64,000 bases of DNA from Nonomuraea sp. PA05 (lineage in GTDB: Bacteria; Actinomycetota; Actinomycetes; Streptosporangiales; Streptosporangiaceae), in assembly GCF_008086045.1 (NCBI RefSeq), contig NZ_VSEY01000008.1:186001-250000 (forward strand), in the 5' to 3' direction. Shown piece by piece: positions 51,930 through 60,466 of this stretch. The notes beneath the pieces are model-generated. The model saw nothing but the letters and a program-made list of their open reading frames with translations, did not search any database and was not told the origin of the DNA. The position numbers were made by a program, and so were the translations under genes. The stretch's first letter is position 1; each line of letters starts with the position of its first letter.

Positions 51930-52325
51930 GTGACGAACTCGTGGAACAGCGGCGGCTGGGAGCCCCCGCCCCCGCCTCCCAGCCATGACCCCGCCTCCCC
52001 GGTGCGGCCGTACGCCGTGACGGGCGGGCGGACCGCGCCCAAGGTCAAGCTGGCGATGGAGGCACTGGTGTCCTCGGCGACCGCCGAGCACCGGGAGTTC
52101 TCCCACATCACGCCCGAGTACAAGGCGATCAGCCAGCTCTGTCTCCAGGTCCGATCGGTGGCCGAGGTGTCGGCGCTGCTGCGGATCCCGCTCGGCGTGG
52201 TGCGTGTTCTGATCGCGGACATGGCGGCGGAAGGCCTGGTTCGGGTGCATCAGCCGCAGCTCGAGGCAGGTAGACCGGACGTCAACCTGCTGGAAAGGGT
52301 GCTCAGTGGACTACGCAGGCTCTAG
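51930..52325 (+). CDS. cvnC: Conservon 4 DUF742 protein CvnC
   Basis: 131 residues. Starts GTG (TNSWNSGGW) with AGGTG about 8 nt upstream; the ATG that overlaps the cvnB4 stop is followed by TAG and cannot be used. Short Pro-rich N terminus, then SPVRPYAVTGGRTAPK, core VRSVAEVSALLRIPLGVVRV and ending LLERVLSGLRRL. 20-nt overlap with cvnD4. Confidence 0.93.
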   Translation: MTNSWNSGGWEPPPPPPSHDPASPVRPYAVTGGRTAPKVKLAMEALVSSATAEHREFSHITPEYKAISQLCLQVRSVAEVSALLRIPLGVVRVLIADMAAEGLVRVHQPQLEAGRPDVNLLERVLSGLRRL

Positions 52326-52893
52326 CCCCGGCCTCACCTCGACGAAGATCGTCGTCGCCGGTGGGTTCGGGGTGGGCAAGACGACGTTCGTCGGCGCGGT
52401 GTCGGAGATCATGCCGTTGACGACGGAGGCCGTCATGACGGACGCCTCCGCCGGCATCGACGACCTCGGCATGACACCGCTGAAGTCGACCACGACCGTC
52501 GCCATGGACTTCGGCCGCGTGTCACTGGACCGCGACCTGATCCTGTACCTGTTCGGCACGCCCGGGCAGCACCGGTTCTGGTTCATGTGGGACGACCTCG
52601 TACGGGGCGCGATCGGCGCGGTCGTCCTGGTCGACACCCGCCGCCTGGCCGACAGCTTCCCCGCCATCGACTACTTCGAGGAGGCGCAACTGCCTTTCGT
52701 GGTGGGCATCAACGGCTGGGACGGGTCGTACCCGCACAGCGACACCGAGGTGCGCGACGCCCTCACCCTGTCCCCGCACATCCCGATGGTGCGGCTGGAC
52801 GCGCGTAAGAAGGATTCGGTGAAAACCGTCCTGATCCAGCTCGTCGAGCACGCGCTGACCGTCCGGATGGCCGTGCCAGGCTGGAGCGGCTAG
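52306..52893 (+). CDS. cvnD: Conservon 4 small GTPase CvnD
   Basis: 195 residues. P-loop GGFGVGKT, switch II FGTPGQHRFWFMWDD, NGWD. Near-twin of CvnD3. It is followed after 57 bp by ffh, with no terminator visible, so some read-through into the housekeeping block is possible. Confidence 0.93.
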   Translation: MDYAGSSPGLTSTKIVVAGGFGVGKTTFVGAVSEIMPLTTEAVMTDASAGIDDLGMTPLKSTTTVAMDFGRVSLDRDLILYLFGTPGQHRFWFMWDDLVRGAIGAVVLVDTRRLADSFPAIDYFEEAQLPFVVGINGWDGSYPHSDTEVRDALTLSPHIPMVRLDARKKDSVKTVLIQLVEHALTVRMAVPGWSG

Positions 52894-52950
52894 CGGAGCG
52901 GATAGGCTGGAGTCTTAGACGTACATTCGCTTCGAGGACTGGCCAACCAC

Positions 52951-54498
52951 GTGTTCGAGACGCTATCCGACCGGCTGACATCGGTCTTCTCCTCCCTCCG
53001 ATCCAAGGGGCGGCTGTCCGATGCCGACATCGACGCCACCACCCGCGAGATCCGCATCGCCCTGCTTGAGGCCGATGTCGCGCTGCCGGTGGTCAAGGCG
53101 TTCGTCGCCCAGGTCAAGGAGCGCGCCCGCGGTTCCGAGGTCTCCCAGGCGCTGAATCCGGCGCAGCAGGTCGTCAAGATCGTCAATGACGAGCTGATCG
53201 GGATCCTCGGCGGTGAGACCCGCAGGCTGCGCTTCGCCAAGACACCGCCGACCGTCATCATGCTGGCGGGTCTGCAGGGCGCGGGCAAGACGACGCTGGC
53301 GGGCAAGCTGGCCAGGTGGCTGCGTGAGCAGGGGCACGCCCCCATGCTCGTCGCCGCCGACCTGCAGCGGCCCAACGCCGTCCAGCAGCTCCAGGTCGTG
53401 GGCGAGCGCGCCCAGGTCGCCGTCTTCGCGCCCGAGCCGGGCAGCGGTGTGGGCGACCCGGTCGAGGTCGCCCGCAGGTCGCTCGACGAGGCCAGGCGCC
53501 TCAACCACGACATCGTCATCATCGACACGGCCGGCCGCCTGGGCATCGACCAGGAGATGATGAAGCAGGCCGCCGACATCCGCGACGCGGTCACGCCCGA
53601 CGAGACCCTGTTCGTGGTCGACGCCATGATCGGCCAGGACGCCGTCACGACGGCGCAGGCGTTCATGGAGGGCGTCGGCTTCGACGGCGTGGTGCTGACC
53701 AAGCTCGACGGCGACGCCCGCGGCGGTGCGGCGCTCTCGGTGCGGCACATCACCGGCCGGCCGATCATGTTCGCGTCCACGGGTGAGAAGCTGGAGGACT
53801 TCGACGCCTTCCACCCCGACCGGATGGCCTCGCGCATCCTCGACATGGGTGACATCCTCACCCTGATCGAGCAGGCGCAGAAGACGTTCGACGAGGAGCA
53901 GGCCGCCAAGATGGCCGGCAAGCTCACGTCGGGCGAGAACTTCACGCTCGAGGACTTCCTCGAGCAGATGATGATGGTCCAGAAGATGGGGCCCATCAAG
54001 AACCTGCTCGGCATGATGCCCGGCATGGGGCAGATGCGCGACCAGATCAACTCCATCGACGACCGCGACCTCGACCGCATCGCGGCCATCATCCGCTCGA
54101 TGACCCCGGGCGAGCGGCAGGATCCGAAGATCATCAACGGCTCGCGCCGCGCCCGCATCGCCGCCGGCTCCGGCGTGTCCGTGAGCGCCGTGAGCAACCT
54201 GGTCACCCGCTTCTACGACGCCCAGAAGATGATGAAGCGGATGGCCGGCGGGATGGGCATTCCCGGCATGCCCGGCGGGAAGGGCAAGAACGCCAAGGCG
54301 CAGAAGAAGGCCAAGAAGGGGCGGCGCGTCAGCGGCGACCCGCGCAAGGCCGCGCTGGGCAAGCAGCCGTCCGAGTCGGCGCCCGACGAGCCCAAGCAGG
54401 GTGGCGTGCTGGGCAACCTCGGCGGGAAGCTGCCGCCCGGCATGGAGCTGCCGCCCGGCTTCGACCCGTCCAAGCTGCGGTTGCCCGGTCAGAAGTAG
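52951..54498 (+). CDS. ffh: Signal recognition particle protein Ffh
   Basis: 515 residues. N domain (MFETLSDRLTSVFSSLR), GTPase G domain with GLQGAGKTT, DTAGRLGID and TKLDGDARGG, and a Met-rich M domain (EQMMMVQKMGPIKNLLGMMP; KMMKRMAGGMGIPGMPGG). It binds 4.5S RNA and signal sequences to target membrane proteins. The C-terminal tail is Gly/Pro-rich, and its last codons resemble the 44-bp repeat that follows. GTG start. Confidence 0.97.
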   Translation: MFETLSDRLTSVFSSLRSKGRLSDADIDATTREIRIALLEADVALPVVKAFVAQVKERARGSEVSQALNPAQQVVKIVNDELIGILGGETRRLRFAKTPPTVIMLAGLQGAGKTTLAGKLARWLREQGHAPMLVAADLQRPNAVQQLQVVGERAQVAVFAPEPGSGVGDPVEVARRSLDEARRLNHDIVIIDTAGRLGIDQEMMKQAADIRDAVTPDETLFVVDAMIGQDAVTTAQAFMEGVGFDGVVLTKLDGDARGGAALSVRHITGRPIMFASTGEKLEDFDAFHPDRMASRILDMGDILTLIEQAQKTFDEEQAAKMAGKLTSGENFTLEDFLEQMMMVQKMGPIKNLLGMMPGMGQMRDQINSIDDRDLDRIAAIIRSMTPGERQDPKIINGSRRARIAAGSGVSVSAVSNLVTRFYDAQKMMKRMAGGMGIPGMPGGKGKNAKAQKKAKKGRRVSGDPRKAALGKQPSESAPDEPKQGGVLGNLGGKLPPGMELPPGFDPSKLRLPGQK

Positions 54499-54862
54499 GC
54501 CGTCGGCGGGGGCGGTCGCATCCGCCCCTTGCCCGGTCGGGAGGCCGGCTGAGGGGTGGACGCATCCGCCCCTTGCCCGGTCAGGAGGTCGGCCGAGGGA
54601 TGGACGCATCCGCCCCTTGCCCGGTCGGGAGGTCGGCCGAGGGGTGGACACATCCGCCCCTTACCGGACCTTTGCGGTGTGCTGTGGTGACAGGTCGTAG
54701 GCAGTGCCGTCGATCTGGCACAATGGCATGTTGGAACATCGTGGCCATGCGGGTGCCCTCTCACCTCCCGCCGGGCACGCCTGTCCCTGGAGCGTCGTCC
54801 CGTCGTGCCCCACTCGGCGAGATGCCGTTCACCCACGCTCGAATGCAGGAGAGACCACACCC
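54499..54862. other. ffh-rpsP intergenic region with 44-bp repeats
   Basis: No supported gene. The left half is the repeat array at 54518-54670; the right half should hold the rpsP promoter, but no clear -35/-10 pair is visible. GTGCC and GGCAC arms near 54705 can form a small hairpin. Confidence 0.5.
54518..54670. repeat. 44-bp tandem repeat, about 3.5 copies
   Basis: Units start at 54518, 54562, 54606 and 54650 (partial). Each contains GCATCCGCCCCTTGCCCGGT and GGGGTGGAC-type ends; GGGG(C/T)GG before and CCGCCCC after each GCAT form a 7-bp stem, so the array is a row of terminator-like hairpins. A diverged copy reaches back over the ffh stop codon (TTGCCCGGTCAGAAG). Confidence 0.9.
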
Positions 54863-55303
54863 GTGGCAGTCAAGATCAAGCTCAAGCGGCTCGGCATGAT
54901 CCGCAACGCTCAGTACCGTATCGTCGTCGCCGACAGCCGCACCAAGCGTGACGGCCGGGCGATCGAGGAGATCGGCCTGTACCACCCGAAGCAGAACCCG
55001 TCGCGCATCGAGATCGACGCCGAGCGTGCTGCTTACTGGCTGGGTGTCGGCGCGCAGCCGACCGAGCCGGTGCTCAAGCTGCTCAAGCTCACCGGCGACT
55101 GGCAGAAGTTCAAGGGCGAGCCCGCTCCGACGCCGCTGAAGGTCGCCGAGCCCGCGCCCGACCGCCACGCCCTCTACGAGGCCGCGGCCAAGGAGACGGT
55201 GTCCGGTGGCGACACCGGCACGGCGGCCACCACGCCCCGCAAGAGCAAGAAGAAGGACGAGGCCGAGGCCCCCGCCGAGACCCCGACCGAGGGCGAGGGC
55301 TGA
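54863..55303 (+). CDS. rpsP: 30S ribosomal protein S16
   Basis: 146 residues from the GTG at 54863 (AGGAG about 11 nt upstream); the frame extends further upstream without support. Core [33 protein letters not shown]. The C terminus has an Ala/Glu/Lys-rich extension ([18 protein letters not shown]), longer than in most bacteria but usual in actinomycetes. Confidence 0.96.
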   Translation: MAVKIKLKRLGMIRNAQYRIVVADSRTKRDGRAIEEIGLYHPKQNPSRIEIDAERAAYWLGVGAQPTEPVLKLLKLTGDWQKFKGEPAPTPLKVAEPAPDRHALYEAAAKETVSGGDTGTAATTPRKSKKKDEAEAPAETPTEGEG

Positions 55304-55304
55304 C

Positions 55305-55550
55305 GTGCTCGAGGAGGCTCTCGAGCACCTCGTTAAGGGCATCGTCGAACATCCAGACGATGTCCGGGTCCGCGCACGCCGCATTCGCAGCGGGCGCGTC
55401 CTGGAGGTCCGGGTGCACCCCGAGGACCTGGGCAAGGTCATCGGACGCGGCGGGCGCACCGCCAAGGCGCTGCGCACGGTCGTGAACGCCCTGGCCGACG
55501 GGAAGTACGTGCGGGTCGATCTGCTCGATCTGCACGAAGCGGTCCGTTAG
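55305..55550 (+). CDS. khpA: KH-domain RNA-binding protein (KhpA-type)
   Basis: 81 residues. Type II KH fold with the GxxG loop in GKVIGRGGRTAKALR. The GTG start lies 2 nt after the rpsP stop. KhpA is known to act with a partner KH protein on RNAs linked to cell division and ribosome genes. Located between rpsP and rimM as in most actinobacteria. Confidence 0.93.
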   Translation: MLEEALEHLVKGIVEHPDDVRVRARRIRSGRVLEVRVHPEDLGKVIGRGGRTAKALRTVVNALADGKYVRVDLLDLHEAVR

Positions 55551-55562
55551 CGTCAGGTTTTT

Positions 55563-55595
55563 GCGCCCTCATCGGCTTCGTTCCGATGGGGGCGC
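55563..55595 (+). terminator. 13-bp stem-loop between khpA and rimM
   Basis: GCGCCCTCATCGG, loop CTTCGTT, CCGATGGGGGCGC, with one G-T pair. It lies 13 bp after the khpA stop and has no T-run, so it may attenuate or act as an mRNA processing or stability element. Confidence 0.6.
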
Positions 55596-55619
55596 TCCGC
55601 GTAGAAAGAGGTTTTTCAC

Positions 55620-56120
55620 GTGCAGCTCGTCGTCGGCCGGATAGGCCGCCCGCACGGGGTACGCGGTGACGTGACCGTGGAGGTGCGCACCGACGATCCC
55701 GAGCTGCGCTTCGCCGCAGGCACGCCGATCGCGACCGACCCCGCCGATCGCGGGCCGCTCGTCGTCGCCGGTCGCCGGTGGCACAAGGGCGTGCTGCTGC
55801 TCACGTTCGAGGGGGTCGTCGGCCGCGACGCCGCCGAGGAACTGCGCGGCACCATGCTGGTCATCGACTCCTCCGAAGTCACGCCGTCCGACGACCCCGA
55901 CGAGTTCCACGACCACCAGCTCATCGGGCTGGCCGTGCAGACCGTCTCCGGCGAGCCGGTCGGCGAGGTGGAAGACGTCCTGCACCACGGCCAGGACCTG
56001 CTCGTGGTGCGCAGGAAGGGCCAGGAGGACGCGCTCATCCCGTTCGTGCGGGAGCTGGTGCCCGAGGTCGACCTGGAGGCGGGCCGGCTCGTCGTCGACC
56101 CTCCTGAAGGGCTGCTGTGA
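55620..56120 (+). CDS. rimM: 16S rRNA processing protein RimM
   Basis: 166 residues. N-terminal [19 protein letters not shown] and C-terminal PRC-barrel part with [20 protein letters not shown] and [18 protein letters not shown]. It assists 30S head maturation with S19. GTG start; the stop overlaps the trmD start region. Confidence 0.96.
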   Translation: MQLVVGRIGRPHGVRGDVTVEVRTDDPELRFAAGTPIATDPADRGPLVVAGRRWHKGVLLLTFEGVVGRDAAEELRGTMLVIDSSEVTPSDDPDEFHDHQLIGLAVQTVSGEPVGEVEDVLHHGQDLLVVRRKGQEDALIPFVRELVPEVDLEAGRLVVDPPEGLL

Positions 56121-56899
56121 TGCGGCTCGACATCATCTCGATCTTCCCCGAGTACTTCGCGCCGCTGGACGTCTCGCTCATCGGCAAGGCCCGCGAGCGC
56201 GGCACCCTCGACGTACGGCTGCACCAGCTCCGCGACTGGGCCCACGACGTGCACAAGACCGTCGACGACACCCCGTACGGCGGGGGGCCCGGCATGGTCA
56301 TGAAGCCCGAGGTGTGGGGCGAGGCCATCGACACCGTCGCCGCCGGCGGCGCGCCCCGGCTGATCGTCCCGACCCCCAGCGGGCGGCCGTTCACCCAGGA
56401 GCTCGCGCAGGAGCTGGCAGGCGAGCCGTGGCTGCTGTTCGCGTGCGGGCGGTACGAGGGCATCGACTCCAGGGTGATGGCCGACTACTCCGCCCGCCTG
56501 CGCGTGGACGAGGTCAGCATCGGCGACTACGTGCTGGCCGGCGGCGAGGTCGCGGTGCTGGTGATGGTGGAGGCCATCGGCAGGCTGCTGCCAGGCGTGC
56601 TGGGCAACGCCCAGTCGGCCGTGGACGACTCGTTCGCGCCCGGGTCGATGCGGAACCTCGTCGAGGGGCCCGTCTACACCAAGCCGCCCGTGTGGCGCGG
56701 GCACGAGGTGCCCGCCGTGCTGCTGTCCGGGCATCACGGAAAAGTCGCCCGGTGGCGGCGGGACGAGGCGATCCGGCGTACCGTGCGGAACCGGCCAGAA
56801 CTGGCGGCGGCGCTCGACCCTGAGACGCTCGACAAGCACGACAAGAAGCTGCTCGAAGAGCTCTCGTTTCGCCTCCAGCCGGAAGATATGGCAAACTGA
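56120..56899 (+). CDS. trmD: tRNA (guanine-N1)-methyltransferase TrmD
   Basis: 259 residues from ATG 56120, which overlaps the rimM stop (TGATG); a GTG 3 nt earlier is possible. SPOUT knot motifs [31 protein letters not shown] and [17 protein letters not shown]. Methylates G37 of tRNAs to prevent frameshifting. Confidence 0.97.
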   Translation: MRLDIISIFPEYFAPLDVSLIGKARERGTLDVRLHQLRDWAHDVHKTVDDTPYGGGPGMVMKPEVWGEAIDTVAAGGAPRLIVPTPSGRPFTQELAQELAGEPWLLFACGRYEGIDSRVMADYSARLRVDEVSIGDYVLAGGEVAVLVMVEAIGRLLPGVLGNAQSAVDDSFAPGSMRNLVEGPVYTKPPVWRGHEVPAVLLSGHHGKVARWRRDEAIRRTVRNRPELAAALDPETLDKHDKKLLEELSFRLQPEDMAN

Positions 56900-56906
56900 A
56901 TCGCTG

Positions 56907-56953
56907 CCAACCGTCTATCGGTTGGTCCGTCATGCCCGGGAAACGGTCCCGGG
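56907..56953 (+). promoter_or_regulatory. Two perfect hairpins in the trmD-rplS leader
   Basis: CCAACCG-TCTAT-CGGTTGG (56907-56925) and CCCGGGA-AACGG-TCCCGGG (56935-56953), both 7-bp stems with 5-nt loops, in the 137-bp gap before rplS. They may terminate trmD transcripts or form part of an L19 autoregulatory leader. Confidence 0.5.
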
Positions 56954-57036
56954 TTCATCAAATCAGCAGGCGTGTCCGCCGCGAGCTCCGGCCGGGTGGA
57001 CCTCCGCGTGCTCGCGAGGACTTGAGGACTGCTCTC

Positions 57037-57399
57037 ATGCACACGAAGATCCAGGAGCTCGAGAAGGCGACCCTGCGCGGCGACGTGCCGGCGTTCCGCC
57101 CCGGTGACACGCTCGAGGTTCACGTCCGCGTCGTCGAAGGCAACCGCTCCCGCATCCAGGTCTTCAAGGGCTTCGTGCTGCGCCGCCAGGGCAGCGGTGC
57201 CCGCGAGACCTTCACGGTCCGCAAGGTCAGCTACGGTGTCGGCGTCGAGCGCACCTTCCCGGTGCACAGCCCGGTCATCGAGAAGATCGTGCTCGTGACC
57301 CGCGGCGACGTGCGTCGCGCCAAGCTCTACTACATGCGTGACCTGCGCGGCAAGGCCGCCCGCATCCGCGAGAAGCGCGAGACGACGGCCGCCAAGTAA
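57037..57399 (+). CDS. rplS: 50S ribosomal protein L19
   Basis: 120 residues from ATG 57037 (TTGAGGACT upstream). Core [40 protein letters not shown], and [19 protein letters not shown]. Located at the 30S/50S interface. A strong terminator follows. Confidence 0.97.
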   Translation: MHTKIQELEKATLRGDVPAFRPGDTLEVHVRVVEGNRSRIQVFKGFVLRRQGSGARETFTVRKVSYGVGVERTFPVHSPVIEKIVLVTRGDVRRAKLYYMRDLRGKAARIREKRETTAAK

Positions 57400-57413
57400 C
57401 CAGTGGTCTTCCG

Positions 57414-57438
57414 ATGGCCCGCGCCTGGCGCGGGCCAT
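57414..57438 (+). terminator. Terminator after rplS
   Basis: ATGGCCCGCG, loop CCTGG, CGCGGGCCAT: a perfect 10-bp stem 15 bp after the stop, followed by TCGGCTTTA. Confidence 0.75.
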
Positions 57439-57538
57439 TCGGCTTTACAGGGCCGTTTCCTTTATGTGGAGCGACTCGTGCACGGTGTAACGTCGGTCGA
57501 GGCTTGTCGAGCCTACGCATCATCTAGGCTCGTCAGCG

Positions 57539-58396
57539 ATGACTAACGAAAGCCAGGAGCACGGCGCGGCGCGCCGCCCTGTCGAGGACGAGGTGGACGT
57601 GGTCGCCGAAGAGACTCAGAAGCCGGCCAAGGGCGAAAAACAAGAGAAGAAGGGGTCGTTCTGGAAAGAGCTGCCCGTTCTGATCGTCGTCGCCCTGGTG
57701 CTGGCGCTGATCATCAAGACGTTTGTGGTCCAGGCCTTCTACATTCCGTCGGAATCGATGGAGAACACCCTGCTGACGAACGACAGGGTCCTGGTCAACA
57801 AGCTCGTCTACCACACTCGTGACATCGAGCGCGGCGACGTGGTGGTCTTCTCCGGGGTCGACTCCTGGGACGGCGAGTTCGAGCTGGCGGAGCCGTCCAA
57901 CGTGGTCGAGGGCTTCTTCCGGTGGGTCGGCACGGCGTTCGGCATCATCCCCGGTGAGAAGGACTACATCAAGCGGGTCATCGGCGTCGGCGGTGACCAC
58001 GTCAAGTGCTGCGACTCCAAGGGGCGCATCACGGTCAACGGCACGCCCATCGACGAGGACAGCTACCTCTACCCGGGTGACGTGCCGTCCGACGAGTTCT
58101 TCGACGTCACGGTGCCGCAGGGGCGGCTGTGGGTCATGGGCGACCACCGCTCGGTCTCGCTCGACTCCCGCTCCCACACCGGCGACCCCGGCGGCGGTTC
58201 CATCCCGGAAGGCCAGGTCATCGGGCGGGCCTTCGTGATCGTGTGGCCGTTCAACAGGTTCGACACGATCGACATCCCCGACACGTTCGCCCAGCCCGCG
58301 CTGCACGCGATGGGCGGGTCAGTGCCGCTGGTCGCCGGGTTCGGCATGGCCGTACCCTTGGTGCTGGTCCGTCGGCGCCTGCGGAGGAGGCGCTGA
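57539..58396 (+). CDS. lepB: Signal peptidase I (first of two)
   Basis: 285 residues. A charged cytoplasmic N terminus, TM about 46-64 (LPVLIVVALVLALIIKTFVV), catalytic Ser in IPSESMENTL, Lys in DYIKRVIGVGGD, and MGDHRSVSLDSR. A second hydrophobic helix near the C terminus (SVPLVAGFGMAVPLVLV) is absent from the next copy. It overlaps the second lepB by TGATG. Confidence 0.95.
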   Translation: MTNESQEHGAARRPVEDEVDVVAEETQKPAKGEKQEKKGSFWKELPVLIVVALVLALIIKTFVVQAFYIPSESMENTLLTNDRVLVNKLVYHTRDIERGDVVVFSGVDSWDGEFELAEPSNVVEGFFRWVGTAFGIIPGEKDYIKRVIGVGGDHVKCCDSKGRITVNGTPIDEDSYLYPGDVPSDEFFDVTVPQGRLWVMGDHRSVSLDSRSHTGDPGGGSIPEGQVIGRAFVIVWPFNRFDTIDIPDTFAQPALHAMGGSVPLVAGFGMAVPLVLVRRRLRRRR

Positions 58397-58989
58397 TGGC
58401 CGACACCAAGAAGGCGGAGGGCGTGGGGAAAGAGAAGAAGAAGGGCGGCTTCCGAGAGACCGTCCTGCTGCTCGTCATGGGCGTCGGCATCGCGCTGCTG
58501 CTCCAGGCGTTCGTGGTCGGATCCTTCTACATCCCGTCCGTGTCGATGGAGAACACCCTCCTGGTCAACGACCGGGTCTTCGTCAACAAGCTGGCGGGCA
58601 AGCCCGAGCGCGGCGACATCGTGGTCTTCAAGGGCTGGAACGGCGAGGACACGATCAAACGGGTCATCGGCATCGGCGGCGACAAGGTGGTGTGCTGCGA
58701 CAAGCAGCGGCGCATCACCGTCAACGGCACGCCGCTGGAGGAGAAGTCCTACCTCTACCCCAACGACTTCCCCTCAGGCGACGACTTCAACGTCACCGTG
58801 CCCGCCGGGAAACTCTGGCTGATGGGCGACCACCGCAGCGCCTCGGCCGACTCCCGGGCCCACATGGAGGAGCCGGGCGGCGGCTTCATCGCCGAGGACG
58901 ACGTGATCGGCAAGGCCGTGGTGCGCTACTGGCCGCTGTCGCGGGGCTACCTCTTCTCGCGTCCCGACATTTTCGACAAGGTCAAGTAG
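58396..58989 (+). CDS. lepB: Signal peptidase I (second of two)
   Basis: 197 residues, shorter than its neighbour. TM about 21-40, catalytic Ser in IPSVSMENTL, Lys in DTIKRVIGIGGD, and MGDHRSASADSR. Strong GGAGGAGG ribosome-binding site overlapping the end of the first copy. Tandem signal peptidases at this locus are common in actinomycetes; different pre-protein preference is likely. Confidence 0.95.
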   Translation: MADTKKAEGVGKEKKKGGFRETVLLLVMGVGIALLLQAFVVGSFYIPSVSMENTLLVNDRVFVNKLAGKPERGDIVVFKGWNGEDTIKRVIGIGGDKVVCCDKQRRITVNGTPLEEKSYLYPNDFPSGDDFNVTVPAGKLWLMGDHRSASADSRAHMEEPGGGFIAEDDVIGKAVVRYWPLSRGYLFSRPDIFDKVK

Positions 58990-59041
58990 AGCCGACTTCC
59001 AGTCGCGGTATGCGGCGAATGGGGCGTACGCTGCCTGTGTC

Positions 59042-59710
59042 ATGACAGTTGCGTTCCGCCCTCGACCGAGCGTCGTCCGGCGCGATTCCGGACTCTACGC
59101 CTACGAACGGGCGCTGGCCCGCCGCGGCCTCACCCCCATAGCGGGCGTCGACGAGGCCGGCCGCGGCGCCTGCGCCGGGCCCCTCGTGGTCGCGGCCGTC
59201 GTCCTGCGCAAGCAGATCGACGGCCTGAACGACTCGAAACTGCTGAACCCCCTGGTGCGCGAACGCCTCCACGACCAGATCATGCGCCTGTCACACGTGG
59301 GCATAGTGATCATCCCGCCGGGGGAGATCGACGCCAAAGGTCTGCACAAGTGCAACGTCTCGGGAATGCGGCGGGCCGTCGCGCGATTGCCCTGTGACCC
59401 GGAGTACATCCTGACGGACGGCTTCCCGGTCCCGGGGCTCCCGGCGCCGTCGCTGGCCGTGTGGAAGGGGGATCAGGTGGCCGCGTGCGTGGCGGCCGCG
59501 TCGATCGTGGCCAAGGTGACCAGGGACCGGCTGATGGTCGCGCTCGACGAACGCCACCCGCAGTACGGCTTCGCCGAACACAAGGGGTATGTCACACCAG
59601 GACACCGGCTGGCGCTGGAAACGCACGGGCCGTGTCCTGATCACCGCTACTCCTTCGTCACGGTGGCGAGGGAGATGGGTGAAAATGAAATGGGGGCCGG
59701 GGTTGCCTGA
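59042..59710 (+). CDS. rnhB: Ribonuclease HII
   Basis: 222 residues. Active-site GVDEAGRGACAGPLV (Asp-Glu pair), LNDSKLL, ILTDGFPVPG and a late Asp/Glu region near VAKVTRDRLM. Removes ribonucleotides and RNA primers from DNA hybrids. Confidence 0.96.
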   Translation: MTVAFRPRPSVVRRDSGLYAYERALARRGLTPIAGVDEAGRGACAGPLVVAAVVLRKQIDGLNDSKLLNPLVRERLHDQIMRLSHVGIVIIPPGEIDAKGLHKCNVSGMRRAVARLPCDPEYILTDGFPVPGLPAPSLAVWKGDQVAACVAAASIVAKVTRDRLMVALDERHPQYGFAEHKGYVTPGHRLALETHGPCPDHRYSFVTVAREMGENEMGAGVA

Positions 59711-59749
59711 GCAGGCGAACCGGGGGACCGGTACGACAGGAGGACCGCG

Positions 59750-60073
59750 ATGAGCGCAGAGGATCTCGAAAAGTACGAAACCGAGATGGAGCTGCAGCTT
59801 TACCGCGAATACCGTGATGTCGTCGGTTTGTTCACGTACGTGGTGGAGACTGAGCGGCGGTTCTATCTGACCAACTCGGTCGATCTCGACGTGCGTACCG
59901 CGGAGAACGGCGATGTCTTCTTCGATGTGAAGATGCAGGATGCTTGGGTTTGGGACATGTATCGGCCGGCGCGGTTCGTCAAGAACGTGCGGGTGGTCAC
60001 GTTCAAGGATGTGAACGTGGAGGAGCTGGCGAAGGCTGATCTGGAGATGCCGAAGGAAGGGTTCTCCGGGTAG
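59750..60073 (+). CDS. DUF2469 conserved actinobacterial protein
   Basis: 107 residues, acidic N terminus (MSAEDLEKYETEMELQLYRE) and VFFDVKMQDAWVWDMYRPAR. Strong AGGAGG before the ATG. It is found after rnhB throughout the Actinobacteria; function unknown. Confidence 0.95.
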   Translation: MSAEDLEKYETEMELQLYREYRDVVGLFTYVVETERRFYLTNSVDLDVRTAENGDVFFDVKMQDAWVWDMYRPARFVKNVRVVTFKDVNVEELAKADLEMPKEGFSG

Positions 60074-60210
60074 GGCGGGGCGGGCTGGGGGCGGTGGTGC
60101 CGTTGTGGGGGCGGGCGGTGAGCTGGGCGGATCGGTGGTGGGGGTGCCGTTCGGTGTGGCTGGCCGTTCGTGTCGGCGGCGTCGCTTAGCAGTGGCCGCC
60201 TCTGCCTGTG

Positions 60211-60336
60211 CTGTCAACTCGGCCTGGACTGTCGATTTGGCCTGCACTGTCGGTTCGGCCCCTGCTGTCGGGTTGGCCCGTGCTGTCGGTTTGGCCCGTG
60301 CTGTGGTCTTGGCCCGTGCTGTGGTCTTGGCGCTCG
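60211..60336. repeat. 18-bp tandem repeat, 7 copies
   Basis: Units of the form CTGTCGGTTTGGCCCGTG start at 60211 and recur every 18 bp to 60336, with the best match in the middle copies. The period is a multiple of three, so any frame gives a 6-residue repeat. Confidence 0.88.
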
Positions 60337-60466
60337 CCTGCCACGACGGCTCCCGGTCGTAGCCTCATCCCCGCGGCGGTTCTTAGGCGCGGCTGCGGTG
60401 CTGCCTTGGACTCACATCGGCCCGCCTCTGCGCAGCCTCCTGCCATGCCACCGCATCGCGCGCCTG

